From Yoonia sp. (lineage in GTDB: Bacteria; Pseudomonadota; Alphaproteobacteria; Rhodobacterales; Rhodobacteraceae), in the NCBI RefSeq assembly GCF_030731595.1, contig NZ_JANQTS010000102.1, positions 1 through 36,559 of the forward strand: DNA of 36,559 nt, read 5' to 3'. The notes under the pieces were generated by a model. That model was not told the DNA's origin. It saw nothing but the letters and a program-made list of their open reading frames with translations, and did not search any database. Shown here in pieces: positions 13,885-22,516 of this stretch. The number at the start of each line of letters is the position of its first letter. Position 1 is the first letter of the stretch. Made by a program: the position numbers and the translations under genes.

Positions 13885-14007
13885 ATGGCCGAGGACATCA
13901 AATCAGTGATCGCACGCTCTCGTGACACCATCCTGGCTGACGCCCTGGGCGTGGTTGCTTTGATGGTCATGCTTATTGTCGGATTGGCCTTGCCCGGGTT
14001 GATCTGA
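13885..14007 (+). CDS. Small single-pass membrane protein behind two LexA boxes
   Basis: A 40-residue open frame with AAGGA 7 bases before the ATG. Residues 1-20 are polar and probably helical (DIKSVIARSRDTILADA); residues 21-40 are almost wholly hydrophobic (LGVVALMVMLIVGLALPGLI), one membrane helix reaching the C-terminus. It has its own apparent promoter region with two exact LexA-type boxes and its own strong terminator, so it looks like a dedicated damage-inducible unit. I do not recognise a named family. Size, topology and control recall SidA of Caulobacter and TisB of E. coli, but there is no visible sequence similarity. Coding is supported by the ribosome-binding site, the clear membrane pattern and the unit layout. 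Confidence 0.72.
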   Translation: MAEDIKSVIARSRDTILADALGVVALMVMLIVGLALPGLI

Positions 14008-14146
14008 TTTGCCTGACGGTCGTGGTCCGGTCCATCACATTGCCCTGTCCCGAGAATGCAATGCATGATGACCTGCCTGTCTGATGTCCAAAGCGGGGGT
14101 TTTGCCTCTCCCCACGGAAACGGACCGGGCCTGATCGTTCTTCCTG

Positions 14147-14184
14147 CCGCCGCCATCCTGTCCCGGATGCGCGGCGGTTTTTTT
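14147..14184 (+). terminator. Strong Rho-independent terminator of the small membrane protein unit
   Basis: Arms CCGCCG-C-CATCC (14147-14158) and GGATG-CG-CGGCGG (14165-14177) pair with one bulged base around TGTCCC, followed by seven T (14178-14184). It ends at the stop codon of the convergent IscU-like gene. About 140 bases of untranslated RNA separate it from the small ORF. Confidence 0.92.
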
Positions 14185-14629
14185 ATGCGGTGGCGTGCAG
14201 GCTTTGCAGGGCGTCCAGCGTTGCATCGAAGGCGAGCATGATCGAGGCATGGCGGTTTTTGTAGTCTTTCGCCGGTTGCAGCACTTCAAGCCCGTCAAAG
14301 GGAGCCTCCGGCACAGGCCCATCGGATTTCAGCATCGCAAACAACGCATCCCGCCCGTCCTGCACCTGTGCTGGTGTCAGCCCCACGATATTCGCGCCGA
14401 CAACAGCCGCCGCTGCCTGGCCAAGCGCGCAGGCTTTTACATCCTGCCCATAGTCGGTAATCACCCCGTCGGTCAGAACCAGATCAACCGTCACTGTGGA
14501 CCCGCACAAAGGCGCGCGTCTTTTCGCCGTGGCTGTCGGGTTGGCCAGCCGCGCTGTCTTGGGCATGTCAGCCGCCAGCGCCAGAATGCGCGCTGAATAG
14601 AGTTTGATCAGATCTGTTTCCGCTGACAT
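14183..14629 (-). CDS. IscU/NifU-N-like scaffold-related protein with incomplete cysteine set
   Basis: A 148-residue protein related to the IscU/NifU N-terminal scaffold family of iron-sulfur cluster assembly. PLCGSTVTVDLVL (Cys42) and DVKACALGQAAAA (Cys67) correspond to the first two cluster-binding cysteines. The third is replaced: where scaffolds have His-Cys-Ser, this one has RHASIML (His127-Ala128-Ser129). Such sequences occur in alphaproteobacteria as annotated assembly proteins, but with two cysteines it may not build a cluster as IscU does. The ATG at 14629 has AGGG upstream. It is divergent from hisI, 66 bases away, and converges on the SOS-type unit. Confidence 0.8.
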   Translation of the reverse strand: MSAETDLIKLYSARILALAADMPKTARLANPTATAKRRAPLCGSTVTVDLVLTDGVITDYGQDVKACALGQAAAAVVGANIVGLTPAQVQDGRDALFAMLKSDGPVPEAPFDGLEVLQPAKDYKNRHASIMLAFDATLDALQSLHATA

Positions 14630-14695
14630 CGCGTTGCCCTTTATCTTACAGAGCCTTAGATAGTGCGCACAGCTCTGCTTGCAAAGGTTTTTGAT

Positions 14696-15061
14696 ATGTC
14701 CTTCGATCCTGCGACCCTGAAGTATAATGACGCAGGCCTGATCCCTGCGATTGCCCAGGATGCCACCTCGGGCGAAGTGCTGATGATGGCATGGATGAAC
14801 GCGCAGGCTGTCGCGCAGACCTTGGCCACGGGGCAGGTGACCTATTGGTCCCGCTCGCGGCAGGCGTTCTGGGTCAAGGGGGCGACAAGCGGCCATACCC
14901 AAACCCTCGTCGATTTCCGCGTGGATTGTGACCGCGATTGTCTGCTGGTCACGGTCAACCAAGAAGGGCCCGCTTGCCACACAGGTCGCCGCAGTTGTTT
15001 CTATACATCAGTGCAGGACGGGACCGAGGTGGAAATCATGGCGCCTGTTCCTCAGGATTAA
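14696..15061 (+). CDS. hisI: Phosphoribosyl-AMP cyclohydrolase
   Basis: This 121-residue enzyme opens the adenine ring of phosphoribosyl-AMP in histidine synthesis. Typical blocks are GLIPAIAQDATSGEVLMMAW (about residues 11-30), TYWSRSRQAFWVKGATSGH, then the metal site VDCDRDCLLV with the aspartates and cysteine, and ACHTGRRSCFY with the last zinc cysteine. It is the stand-alone HisI form, without a fused HisE domain. The ATG at 14696 with AAAGG upstream is preferred over an earlier in-frame start. Its stop overlaps the stop of gluQ by 4 bases on the other strand. Confidence 0.96.
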   Translation: MSFDPATLKYNDAGLIPAIAQDATSGEVLMMAWMNAQAVAQTLATGQVTYWSRSRQAFWVKGATSGHTQTLVDFRVDCDRDCLLVTVNQEGPACHTGRRSCFYTSVQDGTEVEIMAPVPQD

Positions 15062-15888
15062 TCAACAAATCCAATCATTTGCTTGATGTCGTCGGGAGTC
15101 GCCCCTTCGGCCCGATATTTCGCCAGCGCCTTGGATTTGTCGATCTTGGCCAAGCGTTTGCCGGCGTCATCAAGGACCAGTCCGTGATGATGATAGACAG
15201 GTGTGGGGTATCCCAAGAGGTGCTGCATCAGCACGTGCAGCGGTGTAAGCGCCTGAAGGTCCGTACCGCGCACAACATGGGTGATCTCTTGCGCCGCATC
15301 ATCATGCACGCAGGCCAGATGATAGGACGGATCGCCTGTGTCTTTGCGTTTCAATACAGGATCGCCGATGGTGTGGCAAAGCGCTGCGGGATCAATATGC
15401 ACAAGCCCTGCATCCTGCACGCCGGTCTCTTCAAACTGTATGGGCTGCGCGATCCGCGCCAGCGCCAAACCGACATTGAGCCGAAGCGCGTCACCCGCAT
15501 TGCGCGTCTCCATCCCGCGCATGCGGCAGGTTCCGGGGTAGACCATCCCGTCCGCTCCCGGCACGGCCCCGGCTTCAACAATAGCGCGGCGCGAACATGA
15601 ACAGGGGTAGATCAAACCGCGCTCTGCCAATGCGGCGATTGTGGTGTCATAAAGACCCGCACGCTCTGACTGGCGCAAAACAGGGGTGGGCCACTTAAGC
15701 CCAAGCCATGCGAGGTCTTCGTAAATCCCCGCCTCGTATTCTGGTCGCACGCGGGTGCTATCGGTGTCTTCAATCCGCAACAACGCCGTTCCACCCAAAC
15801 GCGCGGCCTGTTGCCAGACGGTCAGCGCCGAATAGGCGTGGCCCAGATGCAGAGGACCGGTGGGCGAGGGCGCAAAACGGGTGATCAC
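15058..15888 (-). CDS. gluQ: Glutamyl-Q tRNA(Asp) synthetase
   Basis: A 276-residue paralog of glutamyl-tRNA synthetase that lacks the anticodon-binding domain and attaches glutamate to queuosine in tRNA(Asp). The class I signature is HLGH (residues 14-17) in RFAPSPTGPLHLGHAYSAL; RIEDTDSTR follows. A zinc-type cysteine set is visible in CSCSRRAI and YPGTCR. The KMSKS-like loop is degenerate, KRLAKIDKS, as is usual in this family. The start is GTG at 15888 with no strong ribosome-binding site, but the N-terminus matches the family. It overlaps hisI by 4 bases at the stops. Confidence 0.94.
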   Translation of the reverse strand: MITRFAPSPTGPLHLGHAYSALTVWQQAARLGGTALLRIEDTDSTRVRPEYEAGIYEDLAWLGLKWPTPVLRQSERAGLYDTTIAALAERGLIYPCSCSRRAIVEAGAVPGADGMVYPGTCRMRGMETRNAGDALRLNVGLALARIAQPIQFEETGVQDAGLVHIDPAALCHTIGDPVLKRKDTGDPSYHLACVHDDAAQEITHVVRGTDLQALTPLHVLMQHLLGYPTPVYHHHGLVLDDAGKRLAKIDKSKALAKYRAEGATPDDIKQMIGFVD

Positions 15889-16013
15889 AGGCAGCGCAGC
15901 TTTATCACATCCGACCTCATGGCAAGATCACGCCGAAAACCAGCCGTGGTGTCCAGCGGGTAGGGTTCATGACTGCATTTCTGAGGACCATGACAGCAGT
16001 CTAAAAGCACCGC

Positions 16014-17369
16014 TCAGGCAGCGTCCAGTGCGATTTGTCCCAGCCACGCCTGCCAATCGGCCTTGGCCCTGTCGGTATAGGCTTTGTAGCGGTCCTTGCG
16101 GCCGCGCCGTCCTGATTTGACGCCATCCAGCGGAGGAAAGAGGCCAAAATTGACGTTCATGGGCTGGAATGTCTTCGCCTCGGCCCCGCCGGTGATGTGT
16201 GTGACAAGCGCGCCCATCGCCGTAGTGTGCGGCACGGGCGCGAGCCTCTGACCCGTCAACTCCGCCACAGCCATGCGTCCGGCCAAAAGCCCCATGGCGG
16301 CACTTTCCACGTAACCTTCAACGCCGGTGATTTGCCCTGCAAAGCGAATATTGGGGCGCGAGCGCAGGCGCATTTCATCATCCAGCAGCGTGGGCGAATT
16401 GATAAAGGTATTGCGGTGGATACCGCCAAGGCGCGCAAATTCCGCCTCTTCCAGCCCGGGAATCAGTTTGAAAACATCCTTTTGCGCGCCGTACTTCATC
16501 TTGGTCTGGAAGCCGACGATATTGAACAGTGTACCCAGCGCGTTGTCGCGGCGCAGTTGGACAACCGCATAGGGTTTGTTCGCGGGATCATGGGCATTGG
16601 TCAGGCCCACCGGCTTCATCGGACCAAAGCGCAGCGTTTCGCGGCCGCGTTCCGCCATGACCTCGATCGGCAGGCAGCCGTCGAAATAGCCTGCGGTTTC
16701 GCCTTCCTTGAACGCGGTCTTCTCGGCGGCCAAAAGCGCGTCGATGAAGGCTTCATACTGCGCCTTGGTCATCGGGCAGTTGAGGTAGGCGGTCTGCTCT
16801 TCTTCGGTCTCGCCCTTGTCATAGCGCGACTGCATCCACGCCACATCCATGTTGATGCTGTCATGATAGACAATAGGGGCGATCGCATCAAAGAAAGCCA
16901 AGGCTTCGGCACCGGTTTCCTTCTGGATCGCCTCGGCCAAGGCGCCTGATGTCAGCGGACCAGTGGCAATAATCCAATGGCCGTCTTCAGGCAGGGCGGT
17001 CACCTCTTCATAAGACACGGAAATATTTGGGTGAGAGGTCAAAGCCGCCGTCACGCTTTCCGCAAAAGGATCACGGTCCACGGCCAGGGCCCCACCCGCA
17101 GGCAGCCGGTGCTTATAGGCCGTCTGCATGATCAGCCCGTCCGCCTGCATCATTTCCCAATGCAGCAGCCCGACAGCATTCTGTTCACTGTCATCGGACC
17201 GGAAAGAATTGGAGCACACCATTTCGCCCAAGTTGCCGGTACGATGCGCAAAGGTTTCAACCTTCGGGCGCATCTCGTGAATGACAACTTTCAGGCCCGC
17301 GTTCGCGGCCTGCCAGGCGGCCTCTGATCCGGCCATTCCGCCGCCGATAATGTTGAGTGTGTGTTGCAT
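16014..17369 (-). CDS. trmFO: Folate/FAD-dependent tRNA (uracil-54-C5) methyltransferase
   Basis: This 451-residue flavoprotein forms ribothymidine 54 of tRNA with methylene-tetrahydrofolate as the carbon source. The FAD-binding start is [18 protein letters not shown] (residues 5-22), followed by HEMRP. Cys52 in [13 protein letters not shown] and the cysteine in [16 protein letters not shown] are the conserved pair. The C-terminal [20 protein letters not shown] is also a family marker. Length is normal. It follows gluQ with 125 bases between, and a terminator lies before it that serves the upstream porin-like gene. Confidence 0.97.
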   Translation of the reverse strand: MQHTLNIIGGGMAGSEAAWQAANAGLKVVIHEMRPKVETFAHRTGNLGEMVCSNSFRSDDSEQNAVGLLHWEMMQADGLIMQTAYKHRLPAGGALAVDRDPFAESVTAALTSHPNISVSYEEVTALPEDGHWIIATGPLTSGALAEAIQKETGAEALAFFDAIAPIVYHDSINMDVAWMQSRYDKGETEEEQTAYLNCPMTKAQYEAFIDALLAAEKTAFKEGETAGYFDGCLPIEVMAERGRETLRFGPMKPVGLTNAHDPANKPYAVVQLRRDNALGTLFNIVGFQTKMKYGAQKDVFKLIPGLEEAEFARLGGIHRNTFINSPTLLDDEMRLRSRPNIRFAGQITGVEGYVESAAMGLLAGRMAVAELTGQRLAPVPHTTAMGALVTHITGGAEAKTFQPMNVNFGLFPPLDGVKSGRRGRKDRYKAYTDRAKADWQAWLGQIALDAA

Positions 17370-17394
17370 GACTGTGATTTAGTCGCCAAAGCGC

Positions 17395-17425
17395 AAAAAG
17401 AAAAGGCCCGCAAAAAATGCGGGCC
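17395..17425 (-). terminator. Rho-independent terminator after the first porin-like gene
   Basis: Arms GGCCCGCA (17405-17412) and TGCGGGCC (17418-17425) pair perfectly. On the minus strand the hairpin is followed by TTTTCTTTTT. It stands 28 bases after the stop at 17454 and separates that gene from trmFO. Confidence 0.9.
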
Positions 17426-17453
17426 ATCTTGTTTGTGTTTGATCAGGGTTCGT

Positions 17454-18242
17454 CTACCCGTCAAGATTCAGCAAACCGCCAAAGTCAAGGAAACTGCGGT
17501 TGCCAAAGATTGTCCCTGTGCTGCGCCCGATTGAATAGGAAGCACCAATGGCCACATACTCGATTTCTTCTTCTGAGATGAAACGCGTATCAGCAGTACT
17601 GAAAGAAGACGCGATTTGCCCAACTTCGGCAAAAACAGAGGGGCCGTTTTCAAAGCTGTATCGTACGAACAAGGCCGTATCACCAAAGGTCACATCTTCG
17701 AGAAAGGATCCGTCCGAGGTTGTGACAGGGACATCGGATTGAGAGATCGATTCATAGTCGAACCCGACAGAGAAACCGCGCGCAACTTGAAATTCAAAGC
17801 TGAGCCCGGCGATTGATCTGTCGCGGTCGTCAAGATCGTCCGAGTCCACCACGCCAAAGTACGCTTCAAGGCGCGTTCCATTCGTTCCTGTCCCGAATTC
17901 CACCCCATAGTTCGAGGCATCTATAGACTCACCACTTTCCACGGCGGCAAAGACCCCCAAAGCTGTGGCGTCTGACAGGGCATACATGCCGTGGACCGTC
18001 GTCGTCATGATGCTTGCATCCGTTTCATCACTGTCCACGACAGACAGGTTTGCACCAATCGAAAAGGCTGATGCCAAACCTATCTCGATACCGGCACCAA
18101 GTGCGGCAACGCTCCCGTCTACGTCACTGTCATTATACTGACGAAATGAGCCTTCAAAAGACGTGGCCCTGATGTCTTGTGCAACTGCAGGCGCTGCGAT
18201 GCCAAAGGTAGCAACTGCCACCAGAATATTTTTCAATTTCAT
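17454..18242 (-). CDS. Exported beta-barrel-like protein, first of a pair
   Basis: A 262-residue protein with a signal peptide (MKLKNILVAVATFGIAAPAVAQ, cleavage likely after AVA). The rest alternates polar and hydrophobic residues with many Gly, Ser and Asp, as in outer-membrane beta-barrels: GAGIEIGLASAFSIGANLSV, GVEFGTGTNGTRLEAYFGV, SIAGLSFEFQVARGFSVGFD, TALFVRYSFENGPSVFAEVG. It lacks the C-terminal aromatic residue of classical barrels. The end, IGRSTGTIFGNRSFLDF, is shared in pattern with the protein at 18507-19235, so the two are paralogs. The ATG at 18242 fits the signal peptide; function is unknown. Terminators stand on both sides, so it is a single-gene unit. Confidence 0.85.
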   Translation of the reverse strand: MKLKNILVAVATFGIAAPAVAQDIRATSFEGSFRQYNDSDVDGSVAALGAGIEIGLASAFSIGANLSVVDSDETDASIMTTTVHGMYALSDATALGVFAAVESGESIDASNYGVEFGTGTNGTRLEAYFGVVDSDDLDDRDRSIAGLSFEFQVARGFSVGFDYESISQSDVPVTTSDGSFLEDVTFGDTALFVRYSFENGPSVFAEVGQIASSFSTADTRFISEEEIEYVAIGASYSIGRSTGTIFGNRSFLDFGGLLNLDG

Positions 18243-18363
18243 GTGCTTATCCAATACCAATTAACTTCGTGTATCGTATCGCATAGGTTGTGCAGGGGCT
18301 AAAGTCTGGAATGAACAAAACCCAGATATGTCACTTGGAAATCACAGTTAAATTCGCGGTCGC

Positions 18364-18400
18364 AAAAAAAGAAACCCCGCTGTGACCAGCGGGGTTTTTG
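18364..18400 (-). terminator. Rho-independent terminator after the second porin-like gene
   Basis: Perfect arms AAACCCCGCT (18372-18381) and AGCGGGGTTT (18388-18397) enclose GTGACC. The minus strand follows with a TTTCTTTTTTT run, so it ends the gene at 18507-19235. The plus side also has five T residues, making it potentially bidirectional. Confidence 0.92.
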
Positions 18401-18506
18401 TTGCTCTGTCATGCGCATTCTCGGTTATCCCGCTATACGCGCATGACCAATCTGGAATGCACTGCGACGTCGCAAACGCGTTTCGCCTCTTCGATCCAGC
18501 GTCCTT

Positions 18507-19235
18507 TTAAGGAACTGCGACTGCGTCAATGTTGGCTTTGAATACTTCGTACACGCCGCGCGGTCCGAATGTAGTCCCACCGTTCTGACCGACAGCGATG
18601 CTGGCTTTGAGCGCAAAGAAGGTTTCGCTTGTTTCGGCCACATCCTCTTGGGTCAGCGTCCCAATGGTTGCACCAAGCCGCAGACCTTGCTGCAATTCAT
18701 AGTATCCGCCCACTTCAAAAGCCGAGGCCGAGAAATCATCCCCTGTGAAACCGTCGTAGTTGGCCTCGAATCCGAAACCACTGCCAAAGTCATAATCAAC
18801 AGCAGCACCGTAAAGCGTTACTTCGCGCGCCAGTGGATCATCTGCGCTACCGAAATAGGCCTGCGCTTCGCCCACGCCGAAATCATAGGCGATCTCGCCG
18901 CCGAACATGCCGGAATCCTCGCCGTCGGTGTTGTCACGTCCAAAGAAGATACCCAAAGTGGTGACAGAATTGATGCTATAGGACAGGTGTCCGGTCAAGT
19001 TGGACAGGTTGCCTCGATCAACCTCAAAGTTGTAGATTGTAAAGTCACCGGCTGCCGAGACCCCATAAAGCAATTCGACTTCGGCAGAGCCGGAGTAAAT
19101 GATGCTGCCAAGATCTTCGACATCGGTGACGTCGCTGTATTCAATGCTCAGTTCCGCACCGGAAAAACCTTGTGCAAAAACCGCCGTGCTGCTTGCGAAA
19201 ACGCATGCCGTTGTCATTAGGATTTTATTCAACAT
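18507..19235 (-). CDS. Exported beta-barrel-like protein, second of a pair
   Basis: A 242-residue protein with a signal peptide (LNKILMTTACVFASSTAVFA, cleavage likely after VFA). The mature part shows amphipathic strands rich in Gly, Asp and aromatic residues: GAELSIEYSDV, GSAEVELLYGVSAAGDFTIY, GGEIAYDFGVGEAQAYFG, GGYYELQQGLRLGATIG. The C-terminal VGQNGGTTFGPRGVYEVF matches the pattern of the neighbour at 17454-18242, which points to an old tandem duplication. It has an AAGAGG ribosome-binding site and its own terminator. It could be a small porin or a surface structural protein; no substrate can be inferred. Confidence 0.85.
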   Translation of the reverse strand: MLNKILMTTACVFASSTAVFAQGFSGAELSIEYSDVTDVEDLGSIIYSGSAEVELLYGVSAAGDFTIYNFEVDRGNLSNLTGHLSYSINSVTTLGIFFGRDNTDGEDSGMFGGEIAYDFGVGEAQAYFGSADDPLAREVTLYGAAVDYDFGSGFGFEANYDGFTGDDFSASAFEVGGYYELQQGLRLGATIGTLTQEDVAETSETFFALKASIAVGQNGGTTFGPRGVYEVFKANIDAVAVP

Positions 19236-19317
19236 GTCGTATACCTCTTTTCGTTTGTTGGGGCATTGTCTGCCCAGTTAGAGCCTTTAGGACCCGTGTT
19301 TTGCAAACCTGTCCTGT

Positions 19318-22053
19318 TTACAGATCCGCGTCTTCCTCACCCTGATCAGCGATCCAAGCCACGCTGACAACCGTTTCACCTTTACCTGTGTCAAAAACTT
19401 TCACACCACCGGCACCGCGTGAACGGAAGGAAATCCCCTCGATCGGTACCCGGATTGATTGACCGGTGGAGGTGACCAGCATGATCTGATCTGACATCTC
19501 GACCGGGAATGACGTGACCAAAGGCCCGCCGCGCATCGCCTTGTCCATGGCCGCGACACCCATGCCACCACGGCCACGCACTGGATAGTCATGGCTTGAC
19601 GACAGCTTGCCGGAACCCTTGGCCGTGATCGTGAGGATCAGGTTCTCAGCCGCAGACATTTCCGCATAGCGTTCCTGACTGATCGCCCCTGCGACGACAT
19701 CCTCGTCGTCTTCGTTTTCGGCCTCATCCGTCAATCCGGCCATGGCACGGCGCATTTTCAGATAGGCGGCCCGTTCTTCCGCTTCGGCGCGGAAGTGGCG
19801 GATGATCGACATCGACACGACCTTGTCCTTGCCTTGCAGTCTGATGCCCCGCACACCGACAGAGCTGCGTGAATTGAAGATACGCACATCTGTGGCGGGG
19901 AAGCGGATCGCGCGACCGGAATCGGTGATCAGCATCACATCGTCGTCGTTTGACGCAATGCGCGCGTTGATCAGCGTTGTATCCGCATGTTCATCCTCGA
20001 ATTTCATCGCGATCTTGCCGTTGCGCATGACGTTGGTGAAATCCGACAGCTTGTTGCGGCGCACGGTCCCGGCAGAGGTCGCAAAGACCACTTGCAGGTC
20101 GTCCCATTCTTCCTCTGGCCGGTCGACGGGCATGATGGCTGCGATAGACACGCCCGCCGGGATCGGCAGGATATTCACGATCGCCTTGCCTTTGGCGGTC
20201 CGGCTACCCAATGGCAGACGCCACGTCTTGAGCTTGTAGACCATGCCATCGGTCGTGAAGAACAGCAGTTGGGTATGCGTGTTGGCCACAAAAAGGGTGG
20301 TGACCACGTCCTCTTCCTTGGTGGCCATCGACGACAGGCCCTTGCCGCCGCGCCGCTGCGCACGGAAATCGGCCAAGGCGGTACGTTTGATATAGCCACC
20401 CGAAGTGACGGTGACGACCATGTCTTCTTTTTCGATCAGGTCTTCGTCTTCCATGTCGCCTGACCAGTCGACAATCTCGGTGCGGCGGGGGACGGCGAAA
20501 AGGTCGCGGACTTCGGTCAACTCGTCGCGGATGATCTGCATGATCCGCTCGCGCGAACCCAGAATCTCGAGGTATTCCCGTATCTTGCCGGCCAGTTCTT
20601 GCAATTCGTCCGTGACTTCCTTGACGCCGATCTGGGTCAGGCGTTGCAGGCGGAGTTCAAGAATCGCGCGGGCCTGCGCCTCGGACAGGTTATAGGTGCC
20701 GTCCTCGTTCGCAGGATGGGTCGGGTCGTCGATCAGTTTGATATATTCAAGGATCGCTTCCGCAGGCCAACGGCGCGTCATCAGCTTTTCACGGGCGGTC
20801 GCGGCATCGGCAGACGACCGGATCGTTGCGACAACCTCGTCGATATTGGTCACAGCAACCGCCAGACCGCACAAAAGGTGCGAGCGTTCGCGCGCCTTGC
20901 GCAACTCGAACGCGGTGCGGCGGGCGACCACCTCTTCACGGAAGTCCACGAAAGCCGTCAGGAAAGCCCGCAAAGTCAATTGCTCGGGCTTGCCGCCGTT
21001 CAGCGCCAGCATGTTGCAACCAAAGTAGGTTTGCATCGGGGTAAAGCGGAACAACTGGTTCAGCACGACCTCGGCAGTCGCGTCACGCTTGAGTTCCACG
21101 ACGACCCGCACACCGTTGCGGTCGGATTCGTCCTGCACATGGGCGATGCCTTCGATCCGCTTGTCGCGGGCGGCCTCGGCGATCTTGTCGATCATCGCGG
21201 CCTTGTTCACCTGATAGGGAATCTCATTGATCACAATGGCATAGCGGTCTTTCCTGATCTCTTCGATCACGGTTTTTGCACGCACGATGACGGACCCGCG
21301 CCCTTCAAGATAGGCTTTGCGCGCGCCGGAGCGGCCAAGAATGATTCCTCCGGTAGGGAAATCAGGGGCGGGAATGTATTCGATCAAATCCTCTGACGAC
21401 ATATCGGGTGTGTCGATCAGCGCGAGGGTCGCATCAATCACTTCGCCCAGGTTATGTGGCGGAATATTGGTCGCCATACCCACGGCAATACCGCCTGCAC
21501 CATTGACCAGCATATTGGGGAAGCGGGCGGGCAGAACAGTCGGTTCGCGGTCTTTGCCGTCATAGTTATCCTGAAAATCGACCGTATCCTTGTCGATATC
21601 GGCCAAAAGATACACAGCGGGCTGGTCCATCCGCACTTCGGTATAGCGGTAAGCCGCTGCGCGATCCCCATCCATCGAGCCAAAGTTGCCCTGACCATCC
21701 AGCAGCACCAGCGACATGGAAAAATCCTGCGCCATCCGCACCAGCGCGTCATAAATCGCGCTGTCACCGTGAGGGTGATACTTACCCATCGTTTCCGCCA
21801 CAGGGCGCGACGATTTGCGGTAAGGTTTGTCCGGCGTATTGTTGGTGCCGTGCATCGCGTACAAAATGCGACGATGCACAGGTTTGAGGCCGTCACGCAG
21901 GTCAGGAATGGCCCGCGACACGATGACGCTCATCGCGTAATCAAGATAGCTGGTCTTCAGCTCGTGTTCGATGGTGACCGACGGGCCATCGTACGCAGGG
22001 CGCATAGGTGGCATTTCATCATCGTTTTCAGGGGTTTCTGGGGTATCGTTCAC
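19318..22053 (-). CDS. gyrA: DNA gyrase subunit A
   Basis: This 911-residue subunit cuts and rejoins DNA in the gyrase complex that introduces negative supercoils. The catalytic tyrosine is Tyr137 in [12 protein letters not shown]. The quinolone-determining region [19 protein letters not shown] has Ser98 and Asp102, equivalent to E. coli Ser83 and Asp87, so it is of the sensitive type. The C-terminal wrapping domain has the GyrA box QRRGGKG and several later blade repeats. The start is GTG at 22053 with AGGCGG upstream. An acidic N-terminal extension of about 20 residues precedes the conserved [17 protein letters not shown]. Confidence 0.97.
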   Translation of the reverse strand: MNDTPETPENDDEMPPMRPAYDGPSVTIEHELKTSYLDYAMSVIVSRAIPDLRDGLKPVHRRILYAMHGTNNTPDKPYRKSSRPVAETMGKYHPHGDSAIYDALVRMAQDFSMSLVLLDGQGNFGSMDGDRAAAYRYTEVRMDQPAVYLLADIDKDTVDFQDNYDGKDREPTVLPARFPNMLVNGAGGIAVGMATNIPPHNLGEVIDATLALIDTPDMSSEDLIEYIPAPDFPTGGIILGRSGARKAYLEGRGSVIVRAKTVIEEIRKDRYAIVINEIPYQVNKAAMIDKIAEAARDKRIEGIAHVQDESDRNGVRVVVELKRDATAEVVLNQLFRFTPMQTYFGCNMLALNGGKPEQLTLRAFLTAFVDFREEVVARRTAFELRKARERSHLLCGLAVAVTNIDEVVATIRSSADAATAREKLMTRRWPAEAILEYIKLIDDPTHPANEDGTYNLSEAQARAILELRLQRLTQIGVKEVTDELQELAGKIREYLEILGSRERIMQIIRDELTEVRDLFAVPRRTEIVDWSGDMEDEDLIEKEDMVVTVTSGGYIKRTALADFRAQRRGGKGLSSMATKEEDVVTTLFVANTHTQLLFFTTDGMVYKLKTWRLPLGSRTAKGKAIVNILPIPAGVSIAAIMPVDRPEEEWDDLQVVFATSAGTVRRNKLSDFTNVMRNGKIAMKFEDEHADTTLINARIASNDDDVMLITDSGRAIRFPATDVRIFNSRSSVGVRGIRLQGKDKVVSMSIIRHFRAEAEERAAYLKMRRAMAGLTDEAENEDDEDVVAGAISQERYAEMSAAENLILTITAKGSGKLSSSHDYPVRGRGGMGVAAMDKAMRGGPLVTSFPVEMSDQIMLVTSTGQSIRVPIEGISFRSRGAGGVKVFDTGKGETVVSVAWIADQGEEDADL

Positions 22054-22249
22054 GTGATCCGCCTGTTATTTTTCTGACTGCTATATATCGTTGCTAACAC
22101 TCTATCAGACACTTGATGTAGGGCGCAACGCTCTATGAGACCCTCTGTTGGCAGCCACAGATGCAGACTGATAACATACTGTTTTTGTTGACAGAAATAT
22201 TGCCGATGCAATCATGAATGTAGGTCCAACAAAAACCATCGGAGGCGAC

Positions 22250-22516
22250 ATGCATTCAGAGACCGAATTGATGCTCAAAGGCTACGGGCTGACCACCGCT
22301 GAAATGTTCTATCACATGCCCGATTACCCCCATGTGCTGAACACCTTTGTCTGGCAGGACTACGACCTTGCACCTGACCATGACAAGCTTTTGAAATTTA
22401 TCAGCTTTTGGCGTGAAGAGCTTGACGGCCCGCTGCATTCAGTCCGCTTTGTGCATCGCAAGATGATCAGCCCGGGCGAATGGCGCAATGTCGTTGGGGA
22501 ATTCACCTACCACTAG
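22250..22516 (+). CDS. usg: Usg family protein
   Basis: An 88-residue protein of the Usg family, found in alphaproteobacteria and named for a gene near trp genes; its function is unknown. The sequence shows the conserved core: LMLKGYGLTTAEMFYHMPDY, VWQDYDLAPDHDKLLKFISFW, then ELDGPLHSVRFVH and the closing EWRNVVGEFTYH. A full GGAGG lies 4 bases before the ATG at 22250, deciding the start. TTGACA at 22188-22193 could be a -35 element, but the matching -10 is poor. Its stop overlaps the ocd stop by 4 bases. The divergent neighbour is gyrA. Confidence 0.9.
   Translation: MHSETELMLKGYGLTTAEMFYHMPDYPHVLNTFVWQDYDLAPDHDKLLKFISFWREELDGPLHSVRFVHRKMISPGEWRNVVGEFTYH

Noticed and set aside
19377-22053. 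Quinolone-resistance change in GyrA
   Set aside because: Ser98 and Asp102, the two key positions, are the sensitive-type residues.
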